Shown here one piece after another: positions 35,467 to 44,898 of a DNA stretch of 64,000 nucleotides. The position numbers and the translations under genes were made by a program. Position 1 is the stretch's first letter. Each line of letters begins with the position of its first letter. The notes under the pieces were generated by a model. It searched no databases. It saw nothing but the letters and a program-made list of their open reading frames with translations, and was not told the DNA's origin. The stretch lies in the NCBI GenBank assembly GCA_963663005.2, contig CAXXHH010000003.1:682001-746000 (forward strand), read 5' to 3'. The DNA is from CAINVV01 sp963663005 (lineage in GTDB: Bacteria; Bacteroidota; Bacteroidia; Bacteroidales; Prolixibacteraceae).

Positions 35467-35653
35467 ATTAAAATCTCTTTTTTCAATAAAAAGAGCCTTC
35501 TTTATGCTAAAATCATTCATTTTTACCTGAATAAACCGCCCTGATTTTCGCGTTGCAAAGGAAAGATTTTTTTTTCAAAAAGACAACAGTAGATGTAAAA
35601 AAATATCCTGACTATTTGATGGATAGAATTGCGAATGAAAATTTTACGGTTAG
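35467..35653. other. Upstream region of the tRNA-Glu pair
   Basis: It holds a hairpin CTCTTTTT/AAAAAGAG (about 35475-35495), a T/A-rich stretch and, on the minus strand, TTCCTTTG at 35556-35563, a one-mismatch -7 promoter word followed by GCAACG. No gene is visible; the 3' end of the glycosidase gene at 35654 is on the same strand. Confidence 0.4.
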
Positions 35654-37888
35654 CTATCGAAAAACCAACCATTCCTGCCCATTTGCAGGAATATCGCACG
35701 CAATCCAGGCTTGATTTGATGAGTCGATGTCGATAGTACGGGTCATTCCCCTTGAATCAGTTACGGATGCCTGTCTTTTAAGTCCAGTGTAGAGCAGATT
35801 CACCCTGATCCTTCGATGGATAGTTTCGTTTAACGGATTGTAAATCATAAGCAACCCTTTTTCTTCTCCTGATGGGTTTACGTGCAGGATAGCATCATAA
35901 TCACGCCCGTCCGGCCTGCGCACATGTATAATATCACCATCCAGAATTTGCCGGTGCTGTTTATAGAATTCCACCCATTTTGAGACCAGCGCCTTTGTTT
36001 CAGGAGCATCATACAACTCAGGGCCACGGTAGCAAGCTTGTACTCCAGCTCCAAAAAGGTTGGCCAGCCGCTGACCATAGTGAGTCAAATGCTCTTTGAG
36101 CGGCTCTATCGTAGCTGCCTTTCCGCCTCCCTGGTACTCCACAAGCGGGACAAACATCCATCCCATGGAAGGAGTCTTTCTCCAAGTGCCGTCATAAATA
36201 TTCTGACGTTCAATAATTTCCTGTTGTTCGCGAGGCAATGACCAGTTTGACTCCCGGTATCCCATTGCGGATTTACTGCTACCATTCAGGTAATAGTTGT
36301 CCGGGACATTTAGATAAATTCCTTTGCTCCTACACCAATTGTAAAATTCCGTAATGCGTCTGTGTTGAGTCCATTGAGAATCGTTCATGCCTTTATGACC
36401 CGGGTGAACTGTAGACATGCAAATATCACCGGGATAATTGCCATCATGTTCCAATACATCCAGTCCTGTGATTTTGTAGAAATTGTAAAGTTTTTCAAAA
36501 TAGGCTATTCCCCATTCACTATCCAGACAGGGAGAATTACCGAACCGGGGTTTCTGTCCGGGCGGCATCAACACATCCTCATTTTTACTAATTGTTCTGC
36601 TGGCCAATAAGGAATAACCGCCAAGAGCAATTCCCCTTGAATGAGCATAATCTGCTAACATCTTCATTCTTTCGATGGTTACCTTACTGGTATCTTCCAA
36701 ATTAAAGCCACTTCCAAACGTCATAATCACCATCTCGAATCCGACCTCCGAACATTGATCGATGGCCTTTTTTACAGCATCATTATCGGCCTTCCTGACA
36801 TGCATTAATATTGGATTTTCGGTTATCCAGGGAGCTAATACCCTCATGACCCTGCGCTCTTGAAGTCCTTTGCGTTCTTGTTCACGACTGTCATGAATCA
36901 ACTCCCAGGTACGATAAGTGCTGAATGATGAACCGGATAAAATTTCCTGCGCCGGACCAATCTTTGGATAAACCTCAAGTAAACAGGGCATAGTCCTTTC
37001 ATAATTGACCTGTGTACTGTAAAGTGGATCGGGATTCCATGATGCTCCGGTATCAAAAACCCGTTCATCCGTCATACCACCAAAACTATAATCTGTGAAG
37101 ACTGATATGTTTGGATAGGTCCAGCTGCGGCGGTCGTCTACATCGCTTCCCGGCTCTGTTGCGGCGAGAATTTCACTCTTAAACATTTCCAGAACAATCG
37201 GTTTTGGAGACCCGTTCTCAATGGTTACCCATTTACAAAACAACGGCAGATTGTCATATAATTCATAGTGAACGGAAACAATTAGCGCCTCAAGAACAGC
37301 AGGATCCAGCGAAATTGGAGCATCCGGGTGAAGGCGATTGATTTCTATTAATGCTTGAGCATCCAGCTTATACGTGAAAATCAATTCCTTGCCTGGAGCA
37401 GGCCAGGCAAGGTCTTTGGGCATCCACTCCAGATGTTTTTTCCAGGGGAACCGGGCCTTTATCTCTTCTACTCTGTAGCCCTGCATTTTAAAGGAGGCAG
37501 GATTCGGTTTCAGTCTGTCTATCCATTCAGGCAGCAAATAGTTGTGTATTGGCTGTCCTGTAAGTCCACCTACCGGAATAGTCAGGCCGTTTATTGTCAA
37601 TTCGGCTTCAGGCCGGACTGACCGCAAGAATGATTCATCCCCGGTAAGCAAATCCAGTGACACAGTCGCACAGTTTGGCTTTATCGCGAAGGTCCTGCTA
37701 ACCAAACCGTTGGAAAAGATCAATTGCCCATCTGTTGTACCATAAAGCTGAGCCTTAGCATTCAAAGGTTCAATCAGCCAATCCTCATTCGATGTCATCG
37801 CCGGCTTTACGAAAAGTGGTAGTGTCGGGATTGTCTGTGCCATTAACAAAAAAGGATAGCACAGAAAAATTAGTAGTCCAATCTTCAT
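35654..37888 (-). CDS. Secreted glycoside hydrolase, clan GH-D-like (alpha-galactosidase-like), family uncertain
   Basis: The 744-residue protein has a signal peptide (about 1-18). The first half is beta-rich, with LFVKPAMTSNEDWLIEPLNAK and SFMKSEILAATEPGSD-type words. The second half looks like a TIM barrel: NPILMHVRKADNDAVKKAID, VIMTFGSGFNLED, GIALGGYSLLASR and GLDVLEHDGNYPGD, where Asp477 and Asp482 are good catalytic candidates. This layout resembles clan GH-D (GH27/GH31/GH36) enzymes acting on alpha-galactosides or similar sugars, but I cannot fix the family. It lies 38 nt after the GH95 gene, probably one operon. No SusC/SusD or sulfatase is present. Confidence 0.6.
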   Translation of the reverse strand: MKIGLLIFLCYPFLLMAQTIPTLPLFVKPAMTSNEDWLIEPLNAKAQLYGTTDGQLIFSNGLVSRTFAIKPNCATVSLDLLTGDESFLRSVRPEAELTINGLTIPVGGLTGQPIHNYLLPEWIDRLKPNPASFKMQGYRVEEIKARFPWKKHLEWMPKDLAWPAPGKELIFTYKLDAQALIEINRLHPDAPISLDPAVLEALIVSVHYELYDNLPLFCKWVTIENGSPKPIVLEMFKSEILAATEPGSDVDDRRSWTYPNISVFTDYSFGGMTDERVFDTGASWNPDPLYSTQVNYERTMPCLLEVYPKIGPAQEILSGSSFSTYRTWELIHDSREQERKGLQERRVMRVLAPWITENPILMHVRKADNDAVKKAIDQCSEVGFEMVIMTFGSGFNLEDTSKVTIERMKMLADYAHSRGIALGGYSLLASRTISKNEDVLMPPGQKPRFGNSPCLDSEWGIAYFEKLYNFYKITGLDVLEHDGNYPGDICMSTVHPGHKGMNDSQWTQHRRITEFYNWCRSKGIYLNVPDNYYLNGSSKSAMGYRESNWSLPREQQEIIERQNIYDGTWRKTPSMGWMFVPLVEYQGGGKAATIEPLKEHLTHYGQRLANLFGAGVQACYRGPELYDAPETKALVSKWVEFYKQHRQILDGDIIHVRRPDGRDYDAILHVNPSGEEKGLLMIYNPLNETIHRRIRVNLLYTGLKRQASVTDSRGMTRTIDIDSSNQAWIACDIPANGQEWLVFR

Positions 37889-37926
37889 CTTGTCAAATTG
37901 TTAGCTTGTAGTTTTGAGTTCTCCGG

Positions 37927-40452
37927 TCAGTTATCCGACATCAGCCTGTAGACTTGTCCTTTGACGGTTTTAAATGAAAGAAAATACCCTCCTTCAGCAG
38001 TTTTCGTAATGCTGGTTGAATTTTCCAGGTGCATAGGTCTATTTACGTTTATAATGCACTCGCCTCCGTATAATGATTTCACCTCAGCCGAATGGAGCTC
38101 ATGGTTTTGCCATTTCATGCTTATCTCAAATCCGCCTCTGGCAACTAGTCCGCTAACTTGTCCTTGTTCCCATGCTTTGGGTAATGCAGGCAATAAATCG
38201 ATGTAGCCATTGTGGCTTTGCAGCAGCATTTCGGCTATTCCGGCAGTACCGCCAAAATTTCCATCCATCTGAAATGGTGGATGAGCACAAAATAGATTAT
38301 AGTATGAGCCACCATTGTTATTGAAATCGAAACCCAGATTTCCGGTTGGTCTCAATAAATTTTTCAGCATAGCATAAGCGTGATCACCATCTTTCAGTCT
38401 GGCCCAGAAATTTATTTTCCAGGCCAGTGACCATCCGGTTCCTCCATCTCCCCTCCCCTCGAGGCTCTTGCGCACGGCAGATGCCATTTCTTTTTCTTTC
38501 GACACATCCAATCCGCTGGCAGGATAAAGCAGATACAAATGTGATACATGTCTGTGCGTGGGTTCCATTTCCAGAAAGGCCTTGCCCCATTCCATCAATC
38601 TGCCATCCGGAGCAATTTGTGGCCTGGCCAGATTCTTCAAAGCCTCCTGGATTTTCTCCGTCAGCGGTTCCTTTAAATTCAAAACGCTGGATGCTTTCAA
38701 CACATTGGTAAAAAGCTCGTATATTATCTGCTGATCGTGAGAGGGACCCATGCTGATCTGACAATTTGAGCCATCCGGAGCCTTGAATGAATTCTCTGGT
38801 GAGGCTGCCGGCCCCGAAACCAATTTCCCGGTTACTGGATCTTTTACGAGCCAATCGAGGTAAAAAAGTGCCGATTTCTGCATAATTGGATAGACTCTCT
38901 CAAGATATTGGCGATCAAGGGTAAAAGTATAATGATCCCAGAGATGCTCGCACAACCATCCGCCGGCGCCTACATGCATTCCCCACCCGGGATGTTCACC
39001 CGGTGCTGTGAAACCCCATACATTGGTGATAGGATGCACGCACCATCCTTTGGCGTGGTATTGCTCTTTGGCTGTCAGCTCACCCGGCTTTACGAGGGAC
39101 TCAATCAATGCGGTTAGCGGAGCATGACATTCGGAAAGATTTGTGACATCTACAGGCCAATAATTCATCTGGACATTGATGTCTGTGTGATAATCACCAT
39201 TCCACGGCGTTTGAATTTTATTGCTCCAGATTCCCTGTAAGTTCGCGGGCAATGATCCTTCCCGGGAGGAAGAGATCAACAAGTATCTCCCGTACTGGAA
39301 ATAGAGCTCCTGGAGATGCAGATCATCAGGTGACAGTTTCTGATTTTTAAGACGGGAATCTGTCGGGATCGTATCCGGACTGTTAGGCGAGAGTTGCAAA
39401 TTAACCTTGCTGAAAAGAAAAGAATAGTCCGCCACATGAATCTTCCTTAACGTCTCGAAAGGTTTAGACGCTGCTTTAGAAAGCTGATCGAGTGAAGAAA
39501 CTTTCGGGTCGCTACCCTTGTAATCGGGGAACGACAATTTATAGTTTGTCGAAGCCGTAAGAACCAGAGTCACCTCGTCAGCATTTTTTACAGTCAGCGT
39601 ATCTTTGTTTACCTGTACACTACCGTTTTTTGCCATGGCCTTTAGGCGAACTGCATATTCCATACCCGATCCACCTTTCCCATTATTCAATATCCCCGAC
39701 ATCAACAGGTGATCGTTGGCGCTGATAGTTCTGAACCTCTCCGGGCGCGTCAAAGTGGTATTAAAACTGATACTTCCTTTTTTATCAGAAGTGATTCGCA
39801 TTACCAAAGCCCTATCGGGGAAACTGGCAAATATCTCCCGGGTAAAACGGATACCATTTTGTAGGAAAGAGATTTTTACAATGCCGCTGGTAAGATCCAA
39901 CTCCCGATGGTAGTCAGTATATGGAGCTGTCTGTCCAAAATCAAACCACCAGTCGCCAAGTGTTTGAAAACTACCATAAGGCACATTTGCTCCATTTCCT
40001 TTCCCAGATCCGGCACCTTTGCAAATTTGGGTTTTTACTGTCAGGTCGGTCGCCTCTTTGTATTTGCCCCCCCAAAGCAATTGCCTGATTTTTTCAAGCG
40101 CATCGAAAGCCTCCGGATTGTTTCCATTTTCCGGAGACCCAGACCACAAACTCTTTTCATTCAATTGAATACGCTCCCTGCTTACATCACCATACACCAT
40201 ACCACCAAGAAATCCGTTACCGATGGGTAGTGCTTTCAGCCATTCAGCATCATTGTCGCTTCCGCCCTTTGCCTCATCGGCTATTGCATTCGCAGGATGT
40301 GCGTACCAGATTCGGAGGGGTGAAATTGAATTTTTCGTCTCAGTAGGTGAGACATGGGAAGGCACGACTATCTGAGATGATGCTTCTGTGCTACTGCCGG
40401 CAAATATCGCAGCAAAAATAAAAGTCAGGAAATAGATTTGGTTCTTTTTCAT
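37927..40452 (-). CDS. Secreted GH95 glycosidase (alpha-L-fucosidase or alpha-L-galactosidase)
   Basis: The 841-residue protein has a signal peptide (about 1-26). The GH95 pattern is clear: IWYAHPANAIADEAKG and ALPIGNGFLGGMVYGD near the front (beta-domain), then the catalytic (alpha/alpha)6 barrel with WNGDYHTDINVQMNYWP (Asn426 and Asn430), ASPENS (Glu553, the expected general acid) and FQMDGNFGGTAGIAEMLLQ (Asp730). In the bifidobacterial enzyme two Asn, a Glu and an Asp form the site; here one of the two Asn positions may be Asp424, which could shift preference toward L-galactose. It would trim alpha-1,2-linked terminal sugars. An inverted repeat lies directly upstream. Confidence 0.88.
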   Translation of the reverse strand: MKKNQIYFLTFIFAAIFAGSSTEASSQIVVPSHVSPTETKNSISPLRIWYAHPANAIADEAKGGSDNDAEWLKALPIGNGFLGGMVYGDVSRERIQLNEKSLWSGSPENGNNPEAFDALEKIRQLLWGGKYKEATDLTVKTQICKGAGSGKGNGANVPYGSFQTLGDWWFDFGQTAPYTDYHRELDLTSGIVKISFLQNGIRFTREIFASFPDRALVMRITSDKKGSISFNTTLTRPERFRTISANDHLLMSGILNNGKGGSGMEYAVRLKAMAKNGSVQVNKDTLTVKNADEVTLVLTASTNYKLSFPDYKGSDPKVSSLDQLSKAASKPFETLRKIHVADYSFLFSKVNLQLSPNSPDTIPTDSRLKNQKLSPDDLHLQELYFQYGRYLLISSSREGSLPANLQGIWSNKIQTPWNGDYHTDINVQMNYWPVDVTNLSECHAPLTALIESLVKPGELTAKEQYHAKGWCVHPITNVWGFTAPGEHPGWGMHVGAGGWLCEHLWDHYTFTLDRQYLERVYPIMQKSALFYLDWLVKDPVTGKLVSGPAASPENSFKAPDGSNCQISMGPSHDQQIIYELFTNVLKASSVLNLKEPLTEKIQEALKNLARPQIAPDGRLMEWGKAFLEMEPTHRHVSHLYLLYPASGLDVSKEKEMASAVRKSLEGRGDGGTGWSLAWKINFWARLKDGDHAYAMLKNLLRPTGNLGFDFNNNGGSYYNLFCAHPPFQMDGNFGGTAGIAEMLLQSHNGYIDLLPALPKAWEQGQVSGLVARGGFEISMKWQNHELHSAEVKSLYGGECIINVNRPMHLENSTSITKTAEGGYFLSFKTVKGQVYRLMSDN

Positions 40453-40467
40453 CGGAATTCGTTGAAG

Positions 40468-40508
40468 AGGTCAAAATTAACTGGCATGAATATAGTTAAT
40501 TTTGACCT
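40468..40508. promoter_or_regulatory. Perfect 15-bp inverted repeat at the GH95 promoter (candidate operator)
   Basis: AGGTCAAAATTAACT and AGTTAATTTTGACCT are exact inverted copies separated by 11 nt. The repeat starts 16 nt before the GH95 ATG and includes a TAATTTTG promoter-like word on each strand. The symmetry and location suggest an operator for a dimeric regulator of the glycosidase pair, although a leader hairpin is also possible. Confidence 0.55.
40472..40479 (-). promoter_or_regulatory. Possible -7 element for the glycosidase pair
   Basis: TAATTTTG on the minus strand fits TAnnTTTG and lies inside the left arm of the inverted repeat, 20 nt before the GH95 ATG, which would give a very short leader. 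Because it is inside the palindrome, a bound regulator would compete with RNA polymerase. Confidence 0.35.
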
Positions 40509-40548
40509 TTCCAAGAATAGTGCGAATGCTGTAATGAGCGATAAGGCC

Positions 40549-40575
40549 GTGCTGACAACAGCACTTCGCCCCTAC
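40549..40575 (-). repeat. REP-like palindrome, GTAG head
   Basis: On the minus strand: GTAG, GGGCGAA, then GTGCTG-TTGT-CAGCAC. The head and linker match those of the element at 5203-5229 (GTAG followed by A/G-rich then CGA). It lies just past the 3' end of the GH95 upstream region and 24 nt before the mutB stop codon. There is no T-run on the minus strand, so it is not an ordinary terminator. Confidence 0.5.
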
Positions 40576-40598
40576 TAAATCAATATCATGCCAAAAAA

Positions 40599-42749
40599 TC
40601 AGTCTTGCGCGGCAATCAATATTTCCATGATTTTTCTACCGGCGGCAGCAACTGAAGTACCCGGACCAAAAATCGCGACCACGCCGGCATCATACAGAAA
40701 TTGATAATCCTGAGAAGGGATAACACCTCCGGCAATTACCATGATATCTTCACGTCCCAGTTTTTTCATTTCATCAATAACGGCGGGGATTAAGGTTTTG
40801 TGCCCTGCGGCCAGTGACGAGATGCCCAATACATGCACATCGTTTTCAACGGCTTGTTTGGCAGCCTCTTCAGGCGTTTGGAACAGCGGACCCATGTCGA
40901 CATCGAAACCCAGATCGGCATAACCCGTGGCCACAACTTTGGCGCCACGATCGTGACCGTCCTGCCCCATTTTGGCGATCATAATACGAGGTTGACGACC
41001 TTCTTTCTCCGCAAATTGTTGAACAAGCTCCTTCGCACTGGTGAAGTCGCTGTCATTTTTAGCTTCTGATGAGTACACGCCTGATATAGTTCTGATGGTT
41101 GCTTTGTATCTTCCGACAATTTTCTCACAGGCGAAAGAAATTTCGCCAAGAGTAGCACGTTTGTGAGCAGCGTCTATCGCCAGCTCCAGCAGGTTCCCCT
41201 TGCCCGATCTGACCGCCTCCGTAATAGCTTCCAGAGAAGCCAGAACTTCCGGTTCGTTGCGGTTAGCACGAAGTTGATTGAGTCTCTCGATTTGAGACAA
41301 ACGCACAGCGCTGTTATCGATCTCGAGGATGTCGATCGGATCCTCTTTCTCCAATCTGTATTTATTCACTCCGATGATTGCCTGAGTGGCAGAGTCGATA
41401 CGCCCTTGTGTTCTGGCGGCAGCCTCTTCGATGCGCATTTTAGGCACACCGGTCTCAATGGCTTTTGACATTCCGCCCAACTCCTCAACCTCTTCGATCA
41501 ATGCCCATGCTTTGCGCATCAGGTCGTTTGTAAGCGACTCGACGTAATAAGAACCGGCCCATGGATCGAGCGAGCGGCATATCTGAGTTTCCTGCTGCAG
41601 GTAAATCTGCGTATTTCGGGCAATTCGCGCGGAGAAGTCAGTAGGCAATGCAATCGCTTCATCCAGCGCATTTGTATGCAGAGATTGAGTATGACCCAAT
41701 GCGGCAGCCATTGCCTCGATGCAGGTACGTCCGACATTGTTGTACGGATCCTGCTCCGTAAGCGACCAACCGGACGTTTGGGAGTGAGTTCGCAAGGCCA
41801 TGGATTTGGCACTCTTCGGATTGAACTGTTTGACCATTTTTGCCCAAATCATCCGGGCAGCCCTCATCTTGGCAATTTCCATGAAATGATTCATCCCGAC
41901 ACCCCAGAAGAATGACAATCGCGGCGCGAAGGCATCAATATCCAATCCGGCTTTAATTCCCGTACGGATATAATCCAATCCGTCTGCCAGCGTATAGGCC
42001 ATCTCTATATCCGCGGTAGCACCAGCTTCCTGAATGTGGTACCCCGAAATCGAGATGGAATTGAATTTTGGCATTTTCTGTGAAGTGAATTCAAAAATGT
42101 CGGCGATAATCTTCATGGAAAATTCAGGAGGATAGATGTAGGTATTCCTTACCATGAATTCTTTGAGAATATCATTCTGAATCGTACCGGAAAGTTCTTC
42201 CAGTTTGGCTCCCTGTTCAAGCGCGGTAACAATATAAAAGGCCATGATTGGCAGAACTGCGCCGTTCATGGTCATGGAGACAGACATTTTATTGAGTGGT
42301 ATCTGGTCGAACAGAATCTTCATATCGAGAATAGAGTCGATTGCAACGCCGGCCTTCCCTACATCGCCCGTTACCCGCTGATGATCTGAGTCGTAGCCAC
42401 GGTGAGTAGCAAGGTCGAAGGCCACGGATAACCCTTTCTGACCGGCTGCAAGATTTCTGCGATAGAAGGCGTTGGACTCCTCCGCGGTAGAGAAACCTGC
42501 ATATTGGCGAACTGTCCAGGGCTGCATCACATACATTGAAGAGTATGGTCCCCGTAAGAACGGGGCTTTCCCGGCAGCATAATTCAGATGCTCCATCCCT
42601 TCAAGGTCGTCCTTGGTGTACGCCCCTTTCACAGGAATAAGCTCCGGCGTCAGCCAGACAGATTCATTCGCTGAAGGCTTCGTTTTATCGTTGTGTTCGC
42701 CTGTGTCCAGGCATCCTTTGATCTCTATTTTGTTGAAATTTGGTCTCAT
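40599..42749 (-). CDS. mutB: Methylmalonyl-CoA mutase, large (catalytic) subunit
   Basis: The 716-residue protein contains the substrate barrel words YPTMYVMQPWTVRQYAGFSTAEESNAFY-like (about 65-90), RTHSQTSGWSLTEQDPYNN and a C-terminal cobalamin-binding domain with GQDGHDRGAKVVATGYADLG (DxHxxG, about 597-615) and GISSLAAGHKTLIPAVIDE. It interconverts methylmalonyl-CoA and succinyl-CoA with adenosylcobalamin. Full length and all key motifs are present. It follows mutA by 49 nt. The enzyme supports propionate formation or use. Confidence 0.96.
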   Translation of the reverse strand: MRPNFNKIEIKGCLDTGEHNDKTKPSANESVWLTPELIPVKGAYTKDDLEGMEHLNYAAGKAPFLRGPYSSMYVMQPWTVRQYAGFSTAEESNAFYRRNLAAGQKGLSVAFDLATHRGYDSDHQRVTGDVGKAGVAIDSILDMKILFDQIPLNKMSVSMTMNGAVLPIMAFYIVTALEQGAKLEELSGTIQNDILKEFMVRNTYIYPPEFSMKIIADIFEFTSQKMPKFNSISISGYHIQEAGATADIEMAYTLADGLDYIRTGIKAGLDIDAFAPRLSFFWGVGMNHFMEIAKMRAARMIWAKMVKQFNPKSAKSMALRTHSQTSGWSLTEQDPYNNVGRTCIEAMAAALGHTQSLHTNALDEAIALPTDFSARIARNTQIYLQQETQICRSLDPWAGSYYVESLTNDLMRKAWALIEEVEELGGMSKAIETGVPKMRIEEAAARTQGRIDSATQAIIGVNKYRLEKEDPIDILEIDNSAVRLSQIERLNQLRANRNEPEVLASLEAITEAVRSGKGNLLELAIDAAHKRATLGEISFACEKIVGRYKATIRTISGVYSSEAKNDSDFTSAKELVQQFAEKEGRQPRIMIAKMGQDGHDRGAKVVATGYADLGFDVDMGPLFQTPEEAAKQAVENDVHVLGISSLAAGHKTLIPAVIDEMKKLGREDIMVIAGGVIPSQDYQFLYDAGVVAIFGPGTSVAAAGRKIMEILIAAQD

Positions 42750-42757
42750 ATGCTATT

Positions 42758-42795
42758 TTGGATTTTCGATTCCCGATTTTGGATTGCCGATAATC
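42758..42795. repeat. GGATTTTCGATTCCCGATTTTGG-type simple-sequence stretch
   Basis: The 49-nt mutA-mutB gap consists of repeats of GATTTT/GGATT words, matching in inverse the AAAATCCAAAATCC words at about 14838-14870 and 29100-29126. It may be a remnant of short repeats rather than a regulatory site. Confidence 0.3.
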
Positions 42796-42798
42796 GAA

Positions 42799-44712
42799 TT
42801 AATTAATACCCAACATTTTATTGTATGCTGAAAGTGCATCCAGCAAATTGGTCTTAACGCTGATAAAGTATTGAATTCCGATCGCTTTTAGCTCTTCAAT
42901 ATTGGCAGGCGCACCTGCGATTACCAGGATTGACCTTCCTCTGAGTTTGGCGAAAAGTTCGGGTGCAAGGGTCGTATATTCCTCATCCGAACTGCACAGA
43001 ACGATCAGATTCGCCTTTGCCTCCAGTACATTGGCAAGACCATCATCAATTGTATCAAATCCGTTGTGATCGACTACCTCATATCCGGCAGCCGCGAAGA
43101 AATTGCATGAAAACTGTGCCCGGGCCTTCCGCATCGCCAGATTCCCGATAGGCAGCATACAGGCTTTCGGTCGACCGTTAGTCGCAGAAAATGTATCAGT
43201 GGCATACCTTATCTTCTCCAGTTGTTGGGCTCCCCTAAAAAGCTTGAGTGTTTCAACTTCTGCCCCTTCGGCGGTCTGATCTTCGACTTCAAAAAGTGAG
43301 GCATCGCCACCGGGTTCCAGTTGCTCGTTGAAATTTGGAAATTGATTTACGCCAAGAATATTTTCTCTTCGCGAATTAATCGCCTTGCTGCGTTTTTCCG
43401 CCATCTCCCTGACTTGTGCCTGCACAAATCCGGAGCGGAAAGCAGTCAAAAATCCACCTTTTTCTTCTACTTCCAGGAAGAGCTTCCACGCCTGTTCTGC
43501 TATCGAAGAGGTGAGTGTTTCGATATAATAGGAACCTGCAGCAGGATCAGCGATTTTATCCAGATGAACCTCCTCTTTCAGCAAAGCCTGCTGATTTCGG
43601 GCAATGCGTTCCGCGAAAGCGGTAGGTTGTTCATAGACAGAGTCAAAAGGAAGGACCGCCAGCGAATCGGCGCCGCCAAGAACGGCAGACATTGCTTCAG
43701 TCTGGGTTCTGAGCATATTTACATAGGGATCATAAACAGTTTTGTTCCAGGTGGAAGTTTCGCAATGAACAAACATTTTGGCCGCACACGGACAAAATTG
43801 TCCGTCGCCGGTTGATTCATTGCACTCACAAACAGGATTATAGGCCTTCACAATATTTGCCCATAGCATGCGACCGGCGCGAAGCTTGGCTAACTCCATA
43901 AAATAGTTACCACCTACACCGAAATTGAAACGTATTCTTTTAGCCGCCTGTGCCGCGTCGACGCCTAAATCGGTTAACCGAGCCATATACTCGGCGCCAA
44001 TTGCCAATGAAAAGGCCAGTTCCTGGACGATAGATGCTCCGGCGTTATTAAAATTTATTCCATTAACAGCCAGTAAGTGCAGGTGCGGATATTTCTCACC
44101 GCGTTCAATCATAACCTTTACCTTTTCGAAGACCTCGGCATCGCTGTGACAAAATTTGCCGCGAAGGGTAAATCGTCCGATTGGATCGTGGTTGACAGAC
44201 ATATGTAAAGTAGAAGGATCACATCTTAACTCGATAAGCAGAGCCAGCAATACTTCAAAAAAATGTTTACTCTTACAGGCAGGGTTAAAATTGATCTCTA
44301 CCGCATCAAGTTGAATGTCCTTCAATAATAGTTTCAACTCTTCGACCGTTACCTGATTGCAACCTTTGAACACAAAACCAAGAGATGTAACTCCCTTATT
44401 CAGAACATCCAAAGCTTTTTTATTTGCAGAAACCGGATCAGAAACAACAATATCCTGCCTTACCAGCCAGCTATTTCCAGAACTATTCTTCCCGCGAACA
44501 AAAGGAAACTGACCAGGAAGACTTTCAGGAAAATCTAACCCGGCTATGTTCTCAGCCCGATAATAAGGCCGTACGTTGAAGCCCTCGTCGGTTTTCCAAA
44601 CAAGACTCTTTTCATAGTCCTTTCCTTTGAGGTCTATGTTGATTTGTTCCTCCCAGGCGGCGGTTGTGACCGGCGGAAATTCGGAGAGTATTTTCATATC
44701 TTTCTCATTCAT
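42799..44712 (-). CDS. mutA: Methylmalonyl-CoA mutase, small subunit
   Basis: The 637-residue protein is related to the large subunit, with RFNFGVGGNYFMELAKLRAGRMLW and HCETSTWNKTVYDPYVNMLRTQTEAM. Its C-terminal domain (FFAAAGYEVVDHNGFDTIDDG) lacks the DxHxxG cobalamin-binding His, as expected for the non-catalytic MutA. It pairs with MutB as a heterodimer. A Cys-rich insert (NPVCECNESTGDGQFCPC, about 292-309) is seen in the middle and is unusual. A promoter-like word lies 31-38 nt upstream. Confidence 0.93.
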   Translation of the reverse strand: MNEKDMKILSEFPPVTTAAWEEQINIDLKGKDYEKSLVWKTDEGFNVRPYYRAENIAGLDFPESLPGQFPFVRGKNSSGNSWLVRQDIVVSDPVSANKKALDVLNKGVTSLGFVFKGCNQVTVEELKLLLKDIQLDAVEINFNPACKSKHFFEVLLALLIELRCDPSTLHMSVNHDPIGRFTLRGKFCHSDAEVFEKVKVMIERGEKYPHLHLLAVNGINFNNAGASIVQELAFSLAIGAEYMARLTDLGVDAAQAAKRIRFNFGVGGNYFMELAKLRAGRMLWANIVKAYNPVCECNESTGDGQFCPCAAKMFVHCETSTWNKTVYDPYVNMLRTQTEAMSAVLGGADSLAVLPFDSVYEQPTAFAERIARNQQALLKEEVHLDKIADPAAGSYYIETLTSSIAEQAWKLFLEVEEKGGFLTAFRSGFVQAQVREMAEKRSKAINSRRENILGVNQFPNFNEQLEPGGDASLFEVEDQTAEGAEVETLKLFRGAQQLEKIRYATDTFSATNGRPKACMLPIGNLAMRKARAQFSCNFFAAAGYEVVDHNGFDTIDDGLANVLEAKANLIVLCSSDEEYTTLAPELFAKLRGRSILVIAGAPANIEELKAIGIQYFISVKTNLLDALSAYNKMLGIN

Positions 44713-44742
44713 AGCACACTAATATTTTCAAAAATCAGAATG

Positions 44743-44750
44743 CAAAGGTA
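44743..44750 (-). promoter_or_regulatory. Putative -7 element for mutAB
   Basis: TACCTTTG on the minus strand, preceded by TTACC and followed by GCATTC, matches TAnnTTTG 31 nt before the mutA ATG. No -33 TTTG is seen at the normal spacing. Confidence 0.42.
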
Positions 44751-44851
44751 ATCCTTTCATATCTAATAACCTGAAGATGCCTGTTTATTTAACATTAAAT
44801 TCCCATTTCGGCTTATTCCTCTGATCTCAACATTTATTCGATATATTTTAA

Positions 44852-44859
44852 TATTTTTG
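44852..44859 (+). promoter_or_regulatory. Possible -7 element for the YaiO-like gene
   Basis: TATTTTTG fits TAnnTTTG and lies 40 nt before the ATG at 44899. The surrounding DNA is very AT-rich, so a chance match is likely. Confidence 0.3.
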
Positions 44860-44898
44860 GATTATGACCATTCAGCCTATTACTTCAGATCGATTATT

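Noticed and set aside
35654..40452. Classical polysaccharide utilisation locus
   Set aside because: Only two hydrolases are present; there are no SusC/SusD genes, sulfatases or hybrid two-component regulators nearby.
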